Below, one piece after another: positions 8,950 through 20,349 of a stretch of DNA of 64,000 bases. This stretch comes from Dactylonectria macrodidyma (lineage: Eukaryota; Ascomycota; Sordariomycetes; Hypocreales; Nectriaceae), in the NCBI GenBank assembly GCA_020744425.1, contig JAGMUV010000001.1, positions 3,534,001 through 3,598,000 of the forward strand. Reading direction: 5' to 3'. Under the pieces are notes generated by a model. It was not told the origin of the DNA. It saw only the letters and a program-made list of their open reading frames with translations, and searched no databases. The position numbers were made by a program, and so were the translations under genes. How positions within the stretch are numbered: the first letter of the stretch is position 1; every line of letters starts with the position of its first letter.

Positions 8950-11202
8950 TCTTTTAAAGGTTCTATTAGTATTTAATCTAACTACTTAATTAATCCTATA
9001 TATAGCTAACTATATAAAGTCTAGTATATACTAATAGTTAAAGTATTTAGCTAATTCTTCAGCCTTATAACTATTTACTTAGCTATTAAAAATAACCTTT
9101 TATATTCTATTAATATAAGAGCTATAGTTAGTAAATCTAAGGCTATCTTACTTAATTTAGAGTACTTAAGCTACTTAGTATACTAGTATTTATATAAGTT
9201 AGTAATAAGGATATTAGAATTATTAATATTATATTACTATTAATTATACTTATTAAGATCTAACTCTTTATATAATAATAAAAGAGATACTTTAATAAAC
9301 TTATTAATAGCTTAATTCTAAAGAGTTAGTTTTTATTTATTATTATACTAGACTATAAACTTATTCCTTAAGGATTTAAGATATTTACTTATAAGTAAAT
9401 TAGAGTTTTAATCTTTAGAAAATAAGTCCTTATATTCATATTCTTATAGATCCTGAATAATCACTTTAGCTTTAATAATCTATATTTATTACTTAGTATT
9501 ATTACTTTATAAATTATTAAATAATACTTAGTAATAAATAGAATAAAGAGCTATTATATTATAAATTATAGGATTATTATTAAAGTATTAATAGTACTTA
9601 TTAAGCTTTATTTAACCTAAGTTAATATTAATAGTAAGATATTTAGAATTAGAAAGGCTAATAGCTATCTTTTTAATAGATTTAAAGGATTTAAAAAGAT
9701 ATTTATATATATAAAGAAGATCCTAGCTTATACTTTTAAGTCATAGTTTAATTAGCTATACTAATTATAAACTAACTTTATCTAGCTAGGACTTACTAAA
9801 TAATAAAAGCTTAACCTTACCTTCTTAACTTTACTTTTAGTATTTCTCCTATCTATTACTCTCTAAGGCTTTAACTACTAGCTAAAAGTCTAGTAGGATA
9901 TTATAAAGCGCTTAGAGCATACGCTAGTTACTGCTTAAAATCCGATTCTCTTCCTTTAAAAAGAACGGCATTCTGGCTCCCTTCTTAATAGAGCTACTTT
10001 TCATAAGATTCGCTTTATTCTACTTACTTAACGCTCGCTAGATAAAAGGGTTATAAAACGGCTATAAAATAAGAGCCTGGTTAATTATAGCTAGCTAGGA
10101 GAGCTAACAGGTAGTATTATCTAATATAATACTAATAGGATTATAGCTTTAGATTATTAGATCATTAGATAGTTAGGATTTGACTTACTAGACCTTTTTA
10201 AGGATATTAGTCTAGATATTAGATCTATTAATCTCTTATAAATATAGTTAAAATAAGTTAGAAATAGGAAAGTTAGAAAATATTATAAAAAAAATAAGAA
10301 AAATATTAGTTTATTATAATAAAGTTATACTATTTACTTACTAAACCCCTTTTATATTACTATTTATATTCTTTTATTACTATTAATTAGCTATTATAGA
10401 TTTATTATTTAAATATATTTAGATCTTAGTTAAATAATATATATTTTATTATTATATTAATAATATAGCTAATATAATAAACTTAGTGCTTCTTTTAATT
10501 AAATCCTAGCTTATAGCCTAGCTTTTTTATTATTATTTTATTATTTAAAGCATTATTTAATATAAAGTAGTCTAGCTTATTCTCAATTTTAAACTCTTAA
10601 ATAATATTAAGTATTTACTTAGTAATATTCTTACTTATATACTAGCCTAATAATTCTAAAAGGCTAAGAACGCACTTCTAAAGCCTATTATTCAGATTCT
10701 TAAATATATAAGTAATACTATAAAGAGTATGCCTATTCTTAGATCACTATCTATTAAACTGGATATAGATCTAGCCTAAGCTCTTCTAAAGCGTCTCTTA
10801 TATAGCCAATTTATTTACATTAAATTCTCTTTTAGTAATTACTTATACTATTATATTAGATATATAAGCTTTTATAATAAAAATAGAAGGGTTAAGATAT
10901 TTAAAGATTGCTTATAAGTTAGGATCTTTTATAATAATAAATAATTAATTTATAATAATAATCTAGTTAATAATTATCTATTAAAACGTAGCTTTATTAA
11001 ACTGCTTAATTAATAGATTTATTATTTTTTAATTATAAAGAACTTCTAGATTTAATTAAAATAATATAGTAATTAAGCGAATAAGTATTATAATAGTAGA
11101 TTTTAAGAGCTGCCTTTTATTTAAAGGATTTACTATACTATTATAATCTTTAAATAAATAGCTTTTAGCATTTTATAAGCCTTTATAGTTATAATTCTTT
11201 AG
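8950..11202 (-). pseudogene. hAT transposase, C-terminal portion (RIP-mutated)
   Basis: On the minus strand, 9190 down to 9061 reads LSKIALDLLTIALILIEYKR then LFLIAKQIVIRLKN. This aligns by eye with the conserved dimerisation domain of hAT transposases (pattern YPxLxxxAxDxLxIPxxSAxxER, F/L-S-xA). Pro, Ser and Cys codons have become Leu, Phe and Tyr, as expected from C-to-T change. Sequence from here to 11202 should hold the catalytic RNase H-like domain but is too mutated for me to place the catalytic acids. The coding sequence is interrupted at 11203 by the LTR element. Confidence 0.75.
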
Positions 11203-11207
11203 CTTTA

Positions 11208-11644
11208 TATAACAGTCGTGTTTCCAGGCTAGGCTATACAGAGTATAGAGTAGCTTAGAAAGGGTTCCTAAGGGATAGACCAGGGTCTATATTAGTAGAA
11301 CGGTTAGGTCATACTTACTAAGCAGTAGTTATAGTATTATATTAGGTAATAGTTAATATATGATGATGTGTAGTAGTTAGAGTAGATTAAGGTAATTAAG
11401 TTATATTAATAGCTAAAGAGCTAGTGTTCTAATAATAGCCAGTTCTTTAGGTTTATATACTATATAATATAAAGTATGATTACCTATATTATAAGGGCGA
11501 TTGTAGTAATTATAGAGGTAATTATAGTAATTATAGAAGTGATTATAGTAATTACTCTATAGTTTGTAGTAATTATTTATAATTAGTAAGAAATTTATAA
11601 GGGCTATATAATACTAGGCGTCTATAGTTATATAGGTCATAATA
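11208..11644 (-). repeat. 3' LTR of copy A
   Basis: 437 bp. Bases 11208-11422 are shared with the copy-B LTRs; 11423 to about 11633 differ; the last 11 bp are shared again. The outer edge (11208 to about 11330) keeps GC-containing sequence such as cagtcgtgtttccaggc, whereas the inner edge is strongly AT-shifted. Confidence 0.9.
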
Positions 11645-11799
11645 TGATATCTCTTCTCTATTAGTCCTTATCCCTAAAGCCTATAAGTTAGCTATTTTAA
11701 GTTTCTCTTTAGTTTATCTAACCTTTTTTTATAATTATTTTTCTATAATACTAATAGTATATTAAAAGTAAAATCGCAGTCTACTATATATTATTACTA

Positions 11800-12306
11800 T
11801 CTTTATAAACTTATTAAAGAAATAGACTCTAAAGTTATTAAGTACTTGAATTATACTTAGTAGAAGCTAAAGTGTAAAATGCTTGAGGGTATTTCCTATT
11901 ATTCTAAGTGCATTTATTATAAACATTCTTATAATAGTTTAGAAGAGTCGATCTCCGTATATAAGTGCCTGTCCTTATCTTACCTAACTCTTACTTATAC
12001 TAACCGGGCAGCTTCCTGTTTAATGGCTAAGAAATATCGCTTAGAGTCTAAGGAGGAGTAAGCAGAAGAAGAGTTAATAGAATTATAATAGTAAATGAAT
12101 AAGCATTTATTTTATTTAATATGGCTTTATTATTAATAAAAATAGCTTTAAGAGAGGGGCGTAGAGATAGTGTATTAAAGTCTTTATTCTCTGGATGAGC
12201 TAGATAAGGCAGAGCGCTAAGAGGCTAATGCGGTCATTAAGGTCTAGGCCTACGGTAGTGTGGATATAATTAATTAGTCTATTATATTTAATTTTAGTAC
12301 TGCTTT
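11800..12306 (+). pseudogene. Antisense accessory ORF of copy A
   Basis: On the strand opposite to gag-pol, just inside the 3' LTR, a frame with only a few RIP-type stops can be followed. It reads ISYYSKCIYYKHS, then NRAASCLMAKKYRLESKEE, a charged helical stretch, then SLYSLDELDKAERQEANAV and AYGSVDIIN before homology with copy B resumes near 12307. It is not part of pol, which reads the other way. The open piece 11879-12061 is the best preserved. The pattern (Cys-containing start, long charged helix with a DELxxxER segment, acidic end) resembles hypothetical proteins found with fungal retroelements. Function unknown. It reads away from the LTR, so the LTR could drive it in the reverse direction. 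Confidence 0.65.
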
Positions 12307-15300
12307 TTTATCTTCTAATATTATATATAGAATGTCTTTAGTAGATACTATACGTAAATAAGGTTTTCTAGTAGTTATTATAATATTTTGCTTTTAGAGT
12401 AGTCTTTCTACTTTATAAAGTATATTATTTTTCTATTGATTTTCTTTATATTATGGATTTCTTTAATATAATACTCTTCTAGGTCTTTTACTACTAGTTC
12501 GTGACTTTATCCGTTATTAATTAAAATAGTATTTTCTATTAATTCTAGTAATAAGATATAAAAAACTAAGTAATATTGCGTTTTTAGGTCTAATCTGTAG
12601 TTATTTTCTAAGATTTTTTCTAAAACTTTATAGGGTCTGATGTATTTGTAGTTAAGTTTTTTACTTAGTCTATCTATTGATAGGTTTTTTATTACTAGTA
12701 GGACTATATCTCCTTTTAAAAAGGATAGTCCCTTTAGCCTTTTTTAGTTATAGTATTTTTTTATTTATCCTTATATAAATTCAAGTTCGGTTTTTATTTC
12801 TTTATAAAGATTTTTTAGTTAGTCTAATATTAGGATTGCTTTTAAGTTAATAATTCTATTATACTATTATTAGTATATATTTAGTATAAATCCGAAATTA
12901 GTATAGTATAGTATAAGCTTAGTGCTTTTATTAGTTATAGTATTATAACTTAGTTATACTATAAGTAACTTTTCTACTTAATTATTTTACTTATAGTTAA
13001 TATAATATTATAAGTACTGCTTAAGTATCTGATTTATGCATTCTATCTATTTATCAGTCTGTAGTCAGAATGTTATTATAAGTTAGTGATTTAGTCCTAG
13101 TTAGGCCATTAAGGCTTGCTAAAACTTAGATATAAATAGTAGTCCTCTATTACTTAAGATTTCTATTAGTAAGCTATATATACTAATAATATTCTATAAG
13201 AATAGGTAAGCGAATTACTTAGCGTTTATTAACTTTTAGTATAGTATAAAATAGGAAAATTTCGTAAATCTATTTATAATAATAAGAATACTATTATAGA
13301 AAGTGCTATTCATAAGGTCTTCTAATAGGAGTAATTTCATAATAAAATCCATTATAATAGAGTCTTAGGGTTGCTTAGTAATTAGTAAGAGTTATAATTC
13401 TTTATATAGTTTATAGTATTATGCCTTTATTTTATTATATAGTTCATAGGATTTAATAATTTTTATAACTATTCTCTTTATACTAGGAAATATATATACT
13501 ATTTTAATTCATTTAAGGGTCTTATTAATTCCTAGGTGTCTGTATAGGGAGTGATTATAAATATCCTATACTAAATGTTCTTATAGTTCTAGGGAGACTT
13601 ATAATCTTTATAATCTGAGTAGTGATTTAGGAATTAGGCAAAGTGCTTTTATTACTCTGTCCATTTTATATATCTAATTATATTCCTTTATTTATTCGTA
13701 GAGTGTTTCTTAGGATACTATTATTATGATTTAAACTGTTTTATTAAGTTTATTAACCTATTTAAGTTTCTTCTATATCTTATTAGGTTTATAGTTTTAG
13801 TAGTTATCTATCTCCTAATATTCCTTAGTATATTATTCTAGGAGATCTATAGGGCATTATTTATATTATATTATATAGTTAATATATACTTTTATAAAAT
13901 CACTATAGAAATACTAATAGAGTTTCTTAGCTAGGGTCTAGGGGTTCTTATAGTAGTTACTCTAATAGAAGTAAGCGATTGCTTAGGATCCTTATGATCC
14001 TATTAAGATTGTTTTTCCTTCTTACTATAGTAATTCTCTTAGGGCTAGGTATTCATTACGTATCCATTATTCAAAGCTTTACTCAGGCTTCTATAATCAT
14101 TCTAGTAAGTCTTCTAGCAGTTATAACTCGCTTATAGCTATAATGTATTTTTATTTAAGATATCTTTTAGAAGTATAGGCTAATATTTGCTTATTAGCTT
14201 TTAGTATATCGGTTTTGAAGTTAGATTATTGACTTATTACGTTAGCTTGTCCGTTTTCTAAGCCTTTCTTATAGATAATGATATAATTAAATTCTAATAG
14301 ATATTTTATATAGTAGAGTTATCTTTTACTGAGCTCTTATATAGTTACGAAGTATAATATATTCTTATAGTCTGTATATATAGTAATCTAGTATTCGCTT
14401 CTTAGGAGGTAGTATTAGAATTCTTTAAAAGAGTTAACTATTACTGAGAATTCTTTATTATAAATAGAGTAATTAAGTTCAGCTCCTTTTAGTATGCATA
14501 AGTAAAATGCAATTAGATATAGGTTCCTTTTATCATCCTATTGTCTAATCTAAGCTCCTAAGGCGAAGTTAGAAGCGTTAGTTTCTAATTCGATTAGTCG
14601 CTTTAGGTTAAAGGTTATTAAAACGGGTTTACTAAAGATAGCTCATTTTAAGTTATTAAAGGCTTTCTAAGCCTTAGTATTCTATCTAAAGTTTATATCT
14701 TTCTTCATAAGTTCTATTAAGGGTTTTACGATCTTACTAAATCTATGAATGAATCTTTAGTAGTAATTAGCGAATCCTAAGAAGCTTTATACCTTCTTAA
14801 CACTTTTATCCAGTTTCAGCTAATCCTTAATAGCTTCGATTTTCTTTTTATCCATTCGGATCTTATTTAGTTAGATAGTATATCTAAGAAAGTCCACTTC
14901 CTATATGTAGAACTTGCTTTTTATTAGTTCTATAAGTAGTTTTATATCTTATAGTTTCTATAGGATTGTGTATATATACTCTGTATATTCTTCTTCTATT
15001 TCTAAGAAGATCAGGATATTATTAAAGTAATATATAATAAAGATATTAAGATATTCTCTTAGAATATTAGTAATTATTCATTAGAATATTATTAGTGCGT
15101 TTATAAGTCTAAAAGGCATTATTAAATATTTAAATAGTCTGAATTTAGTTCTAAATATAATCTTCTATTTATCTCTAGGCTTTATATAGACTAAGCTATA
15201 AGCGTTTTTTAGGTTAAGTACTATAAACTATTTTTTACTATAAAGGCAGTCCTTCAGTTTAGTAATTAAGAGTAGTAGCGTTCAGTCTTTTAGTATAATA

Positions 15301-17640
15301 TTATTTAGTTATTAGTAATTTATAACTAATTAGAGTTTTCTATTCTTTTTTAAAATAAATATAACTAAGTATTCTATAGAGGATTTTAAGATTTTAATAT
15401 ATCCCTTTTTTAATATATCTTTGAAATATTCTTTTAGTATTTATAGCTATATATTATTAAGGTTATAAAGTTTAAAGAACTTAAGTAAAGTTCTGTCTTT
15501 TAATACTATTTTATAATCCTATTTACTATATTTAAGTAAATCTATTTCTAACTCTTTAGTAAACAGTTTTTTATAAATATAGTAAATAGGTAGTATATTC
15601 TTTAGTCTTTTATCTGCTTTTAGTTATTTCTTTATTTTAATAAGGTCTTTATTAAGCTTTATTAATTGGCTTTATATAAAGGCAATAGTATAGTATATCT
15701 TACTATTTCAGGCTTTATAGTATTTATATTTTATACTTTAGAATAGGAAAGTTTCTATTATTTCTTTTACTAATACTTTACTAGTATTATTATTAGTTAA
15801 AGTTTAAGATCTTATATTATTATCTAAATCTGATTCCTAAGAAAAGTGATTATTAATATTATTAAAGTTTATTTAGTCAGTCTTCTAGTTTATTATTAAG
15901 TTAACTTATTTTAACTATAAGTACCCTAAGACTAAAGCGTAGTTTATAATAAGTATTATATTAAATAAGATTCCTTCGTTTTATCCTTCTATAAAAACCT
16001 TAAGATAATTAAGCTCTTTAGTTATTCTTCTATTATTATAACTAAAAGAGGATCCTTTAAGATTCTATACTTTATACGGATTCGCTTTATCCTTCTATAG
16101 GAATTTCAATATATTTACTACTATAGGGTAGATATAGTTAAATTCCGTACTACTATTTACTAAAGCAGGCAGCCAGTTTCTCTTAATTTATACCTATATT
16201 TCTAAGTATTAGTATATTATTTATGCGCTTTTAGTTATATATAGAGCTCTTATTTTAAGAGGTTCTGCTTCCTCTAGCTCTATGCCTATCTATTGCTCTA
16301 TTATAGATAGTATTAGGAGTTTTTTATATTCTCTATTATTCTATCTTATAAAGGTCAGAATGTCTGTCTTTAGTTATGCTTATACTATGCATTAACCTTA
16401 TTATATATATATATTTAATACTTAGGTTATTAGCAGTCTATAAGTTTTATATTAAGCCTCTAGTAATTAGTTAAATAATCTATATTATACTTTATTAATT
16501 AAGCTATACTAAAGTATTTATACTATTTCTATATATAGTAATCCTCTATATCTTCCCTTTTATAAGGAGTTATAATAGGTTATCTATTTACTTAGACTAA
16601 GAAGTAATCTTATTATAGCTTATTTCTAAGGTATATAATGCATTCATAGTATATATATAATGCCTATAAGATTTCATTATATTTCCAGTATGTTTAATAC
16701 ATTTAGGGTTTGTCTTTTTATAGCTTCTATTCTTTTAAATTTTATAAGTTCATTCTGCTCTATTAATATAAGGCTTGGATATAGATATCTGCTTCTTCTA
16801 TAAGATCTTATTATTCTTTAGTAAATTATTCAATTTAAATATCTTCTATTATATATACTAATACGTCTTATTCTTTTAGAATAATACTTTAGAGTTTATT
16901 ATCTAGCTCTAGGTATTTATCTACTAGTATAAGGATGTCCTTATTCTTAATATTATACCTAGCCTTCTTAGCTTAATATATATTTCATTTTATACTAATC
17001 TATAGTCAGGGGGCAGGTTATTATATAATATAGCTATATATTATATTACTATTTATTATAGTAGGTTATCCTTTGTTAGTCTACTAATAGTCAGGCTGTT
17101 AGTTAGGGATATTGAATTTATTAAAATCCTCTATTTATATTAATAGTTCTCTAAGTTATTAGACTATAGTAATAGTATATGTCTCTTTATTAGGTTAGGG
17201 TGTGATAGCTAGGTAGCTTAGAACTTGGCCTATAGGGATCGGCTTTTACTTCTTAGCTACTGCTTCTTAGGTTCTTTCTTCTTGCTCTCTTTTCTTTTCT
17301 GCTTTATATTAGTATACTACTTCTTATTTTATTCATAGCTATTATTCGCATACTTTGGGGTCATCTTTTTCTTTTTCTATCTATTGGCTCTATTTACTGC
17401 ATTTCTTCTTATATTTATCTTCTGGCCTGGTTCTATTAATCGGTCTCCCTTAAGTAATATCTTTATATTTTAATTCCTCTATCCAGTCTAATGCTTTCTA
17501 GGCTCTATAGAATTATCCGTTATAGCCACTTTAGGTTATATTAATAGATTGGGTAAGAAGATCGTTTCCTTTCTTAACCGAATTAATACTATGAGTAGGC
17601 ATAGTAATAGGCTTAAATGGTTTTTTTTCCTTTCTGGGTT
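12307..17640 (-). pseudogene. Copy A pol polyprotein (protease region, RT, RNase H, integrase, chromodomain-like)
   Basis: Read on the minus strand. Reverse transcriptase: near 15040-14985 it gives IIYYFNNILIFLEIEEE, the YxDD box with both Asp codons turned to Asn (GAT to AAT). RNase H: near 14640-14230, LIELETNASNFALGAQI with Asp again to Asn, then ILYFVTI and KGLENGQANVIS. Integrase core: about 13390-13100, with MDFIMKLLLLEDLMNSTFYN and INRFTKFSYFIPY. C-terminal part: near 12760-12500, LSKKLNYKYIRPYKVLEKIL then NNYRLDL. Chromodomain-like tail: NRKIIYFIK*KDYSKSKIL, matching the xxYLVKWKGY pattern of chromoviruses. More than fifty stops are present. The protease is expected upstream of RT but I could not locate its active site. 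Confidence 0.88.
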
Positions 17641-18805
17641 TCTTATAGTTATAAGAAAGGTGTTCTAGCTTATTATAGTTATAGTAATTAAATATTTTCT
17701 TTCCTTACTAAAATCGCTACTATATTGCTCTAAGTTCTATAGGTCCTATTATAGTATTATAAGAAGTATTAGAGGTTTATAGTTTCCCTTAGTTAGCATA
17801 GTTCTTCCTTTTCTAACTGCTATTATTATTATTACTAATATTTCATTTTTCTATTTATTATTCGAATAGTCAGTTATTAATTATAATAATAAGTTTAATA
17901 TACTAAGTAAAGTCTATAAGTAAGTCTATATTCTTAATAAGTTTATCCTTAATATTATCCTTTAGGTTCTAATAAAACTCATTAATAAGGTTTTTATTTA
18001 ATTAATTAAGTTTTACTATAATATATTAGAACTCTAAGAAGTATTTAAATACTACCTTTATCTACTTAAGTTTCTTAATAGTATTAAGTGCGTTATGTTT
18101 CTTATCTTATTCACTATAATTATTAATTAGTAATTATTTATATTTATTAAAGCTATTAAATATTATAGTTATCTTAGGTTTTTACTAACTTAAGGCTTAG
18201 GTTATAAAGTCTTTTAGAATTGACTTATAGTTCTAAGCTACTTTACTTTCTAGTCTTTCTATAGTGTGTTATACCTTAAGTAGGTTACTTATAAATAGCG
18301 ATAGGTAGTATATATAGTAAGACTTAAGGCTAATAAAGTATTCTTATAGCTTCTTAAGGTTTTTATTAAACTTTAATAACTATTTAGGCTTAATAGTTTC
18401 TCTAATATTATAGATATATATTACTATAGTAGGCTATTTATATCCTATAAGTTAAGCCGCTTATTATTCTTAGTTATTCTTAGTTTAAACCAGTTCAGTA
18501 GTAAGTTCAGTAATCTTTCGCTCTATAGCTATGACGATCGCGTCTATAGCGGGGTTGCTCAGTAGAGCCTGAAGTTATATATATAACTATTTAAAGCGCT
18601 CTTTATTCTAGCATTACTCTTCTTCTTATATAGCGTTAGTATGCATTCCTAGAGCTAAGAGCTTAGTAAGTCCTACAGAGAGTCATTCATTTTCTATATA
18701 AAGCTTCTTAAGTTCCTCTTCATACTTATTATTAGAAGCATCTATACATTCATTACTATCTCTATCCTTAGAGGGCACTGGGGCCATTCCTTTAGATAAG
18801 GGCAT
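17641..18805 (-). pseudogene. Copy A gag
   Basis: A minus-strand ATG at 18805 opens MPLSKGMAPVPSKDRDSNEC. Downstream the capsid-like region reads LKKLQEYFISLKSYYIYY (with a stop in the last Gln) and a segment FYQNLKDNIKDKLIKNIDLL typical of Ty3-type gag. Near 17690-17641 a zinc knuckle is visible with its Cys codons turned to Tyr (YNYNKLEHLSYNY in place of CxxCxxxxHxxxxC), a direct trace of G-to-A change. The equivalent initiator in copy B is ATA (38325-38327), also G to A. Whether pol follows by frameshift or in frame cannot be told because of the mutations. Confidence 0.82.
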
Positions 18806-18892
18806 ATTACTAAAGAGTATAGTAAGTACTATTATAGTTTATTAGATATTACTTAGTATATAAAGTAACTGTCTGAATAAGAGCTATTAATA

Positions 18893-19329
18893 TATAATAG
18901 TTATATTTCTAGGCTAGGCTATATAGAGTATAGAGTAGCTTAAAAAGGGTTCTTAAAGGATAGACTAAGGTCTATATTAGTAAAACGGTTAGATTATACT
19001 TACTAAGTAATAATTATAATATTACATTAAGTAATAATTAATATATAATAATATATAGTAATCAGAGTAGATTAAAGTAACTAAGTTATATTAATAGCTA
19101 AAGAGCTAGTATTCTAGTAATAGCTAGTTCCTTAGGTTTATATACTATATAATATAAAGTATAATTACCTATATTATAGAAGCGATTATAGTAATCGTAA
19201 AGGTGATCATAGTGATTATAAGAGTGATTACAGTAATCGCTCTACAGTTCGCAGTAATTATTCGTAATTAGCGAGAAATTTGTAGGGGCCACGTGACGCC
19301 AGGCGTCTATGGTTATACGGGTCGTGACA
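18893..19329 (-). repeat. 5' LTR of copy A
   Basis: 437 bp, equal to the left LTR. The outermost 130 bp (cgcagtaattattcgtaatt ... gccaggcgtctatggttatacgggtcgtgaca) are almost unmutated, while the inner end (tataatagttatatttctagg) is AT-shifted. This is the mirror image of the left LTR. In the gag-pol sense this is the promoter LTR. Confidence 0.9.
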
Positions 19330-19334
19330 CTTTA

Positions 19335-20045
19335 GATCCTTCTATTTAATATATATATAATAGACCTAGTAGCGTTCTTTTATTACTATATTCTAAATAT
19401 TATACTTAAATTAGTAAACTTATTAATATATATAACTATCTCTTTTAAATAAAGTCTAGCCTTTAAATAAGTGAAATAGCTATTATTTATTTTCTTCTAT
19501 TCTTTTAGGAATTACTACTATTAATTTCCCTTTTATAAAGAGTTTAAGAATAAGTTAGAAATTAGACTAATAATTAACTATTATAATATAATATTTATAA
19601 CTTATTACTAATTAAAAATAAGCTAAAGTACTAATAATTAAATGCATTAGTATTATTAAATAATTAAAATTTATATAGTTAAAGGTCTAATAGTATTAGC
19701 TAATTAATAAGAATTATTTAAAGAATACATTCTCTATAAAGAAATATATAAGATTATATAGCTCTTTATTCTACTAATTAAATAGCTATAATTATAAGCA
19801 GTATTATAAAAATAACTAAATAAATATTCTAAGTAGCTTAATACTAGTAAGGAATAAGTATATATTATCTTAAATCTAATATATTAGTTAGTAAATACTT
19901 TAAACTTAACTTATTAACTAAGTATTCTATAGTATTTATAAACCTTTACTAGGATTAGGGAATATTTACTACATTCTATAATTTCTATATATAGCCTAGC
20001 TCCTATAGAGTAGTAGTAAATCCATAACTAGGTCTAATAGAATAG
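19335..20045 (-). pseudogene. hAT transposase, N-terminal side (RIP-mutated)
   Basis: AT-rich minus-strand continuation of the hAT coding region upstream of the nested insertion. It should hold the BED-type zinc finger, but mutation is too heavy for me to identify it. Assigned by position between the target duplication of copy A and the hAT right end only. Confidence 0.45.
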
Positions 20046-20349
20046 AGTGTATTTAATATGGATCCACATATGAGTCCATATGTGGGTTTTCATGGAGTGG
20101 CTTTGAACCCTGCTATTAATCCACAGTCCGCAATCCGGGCTCAGCCTAGACTACACCTCCTGTCTCACATTATACAAGCATCACCATCCTCACCTTAGCT
20201 GTCTCAGTTGGCATCATCTTCTAGAGTCTATCTACTTTCGTTGGTATATATTCAAGTGACATCCATTCTCGTAAATGAAAAGCATTCCTAGCCAGACATT
20301 CAAGGATTTCTTTGGATAGGCGTCTTCCCATGACAAGATCCCCTTCACA

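Larger units (their letters stand above)
11208..19329 (-). mobile_element. Ty3/gypsy chromovirus-like retrotransposon, copy A (full length, RIP-mutated)
   Basis: 8122 bp with two 437-bp LTRs (11208-11644 and 18893-19329), each ending with relics of TGTAACGG... and ...GGGTCGTGACA. A perfect CTTTA duplication flanks it (11203-11207, 19330-19334). gag-pol is on the minus strand: gag at about 18805-17640, then reverse transcriptase, RNase H, integrase and a chromodomain-like end down to about 12310. A purine-rich tract (minus strand of 11645-11667) abuts the 3' LTR, as needed for plus-strand priming. Between pol and the 3' LTR lies a separate frame on the opposite strand. All frames carry many RIP-type stops, so the element is dead. 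It inserted into the hAT element. Confidence 0.93.
8753..20112 (-). mobile_element. hAT-type DNA transposon, split by a nested LTR element
   Basis: Both ends carry the 17-bp inverted repeat CAGGGTTCAAAGCCACT (8753-8769 and, inverted, 20096-20112). The flanks are the perfect 8-bp duplication CTATTAAT (8745-8752 and 20113-20120); eight bases is the hAT hallmark. Removing the nested element (8122 bp plus one 5-bp duplication) leaves about 3.2 kb, normal for an autonomous hAT. The transposase runs on the minus strand; its C-terminal dimerisation domain is recognisable near 9061-9200. Near the right end, 20061-20082 is the palindrome CCACATATG agtc CATATGTGG. The interior is heavily C-to-T/G-to-A mutated while the ends are intact. 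Confidence 0.9.

Noticed and set aside
8880..20050. Possible CRISPR-like or satellite arrays in the AT-rich islands
   Set aside because: Recurring short AT words come from RIP-driven loss of complexity; no regular spacing was found, and the sequence is explained by hAT and LTR elements.
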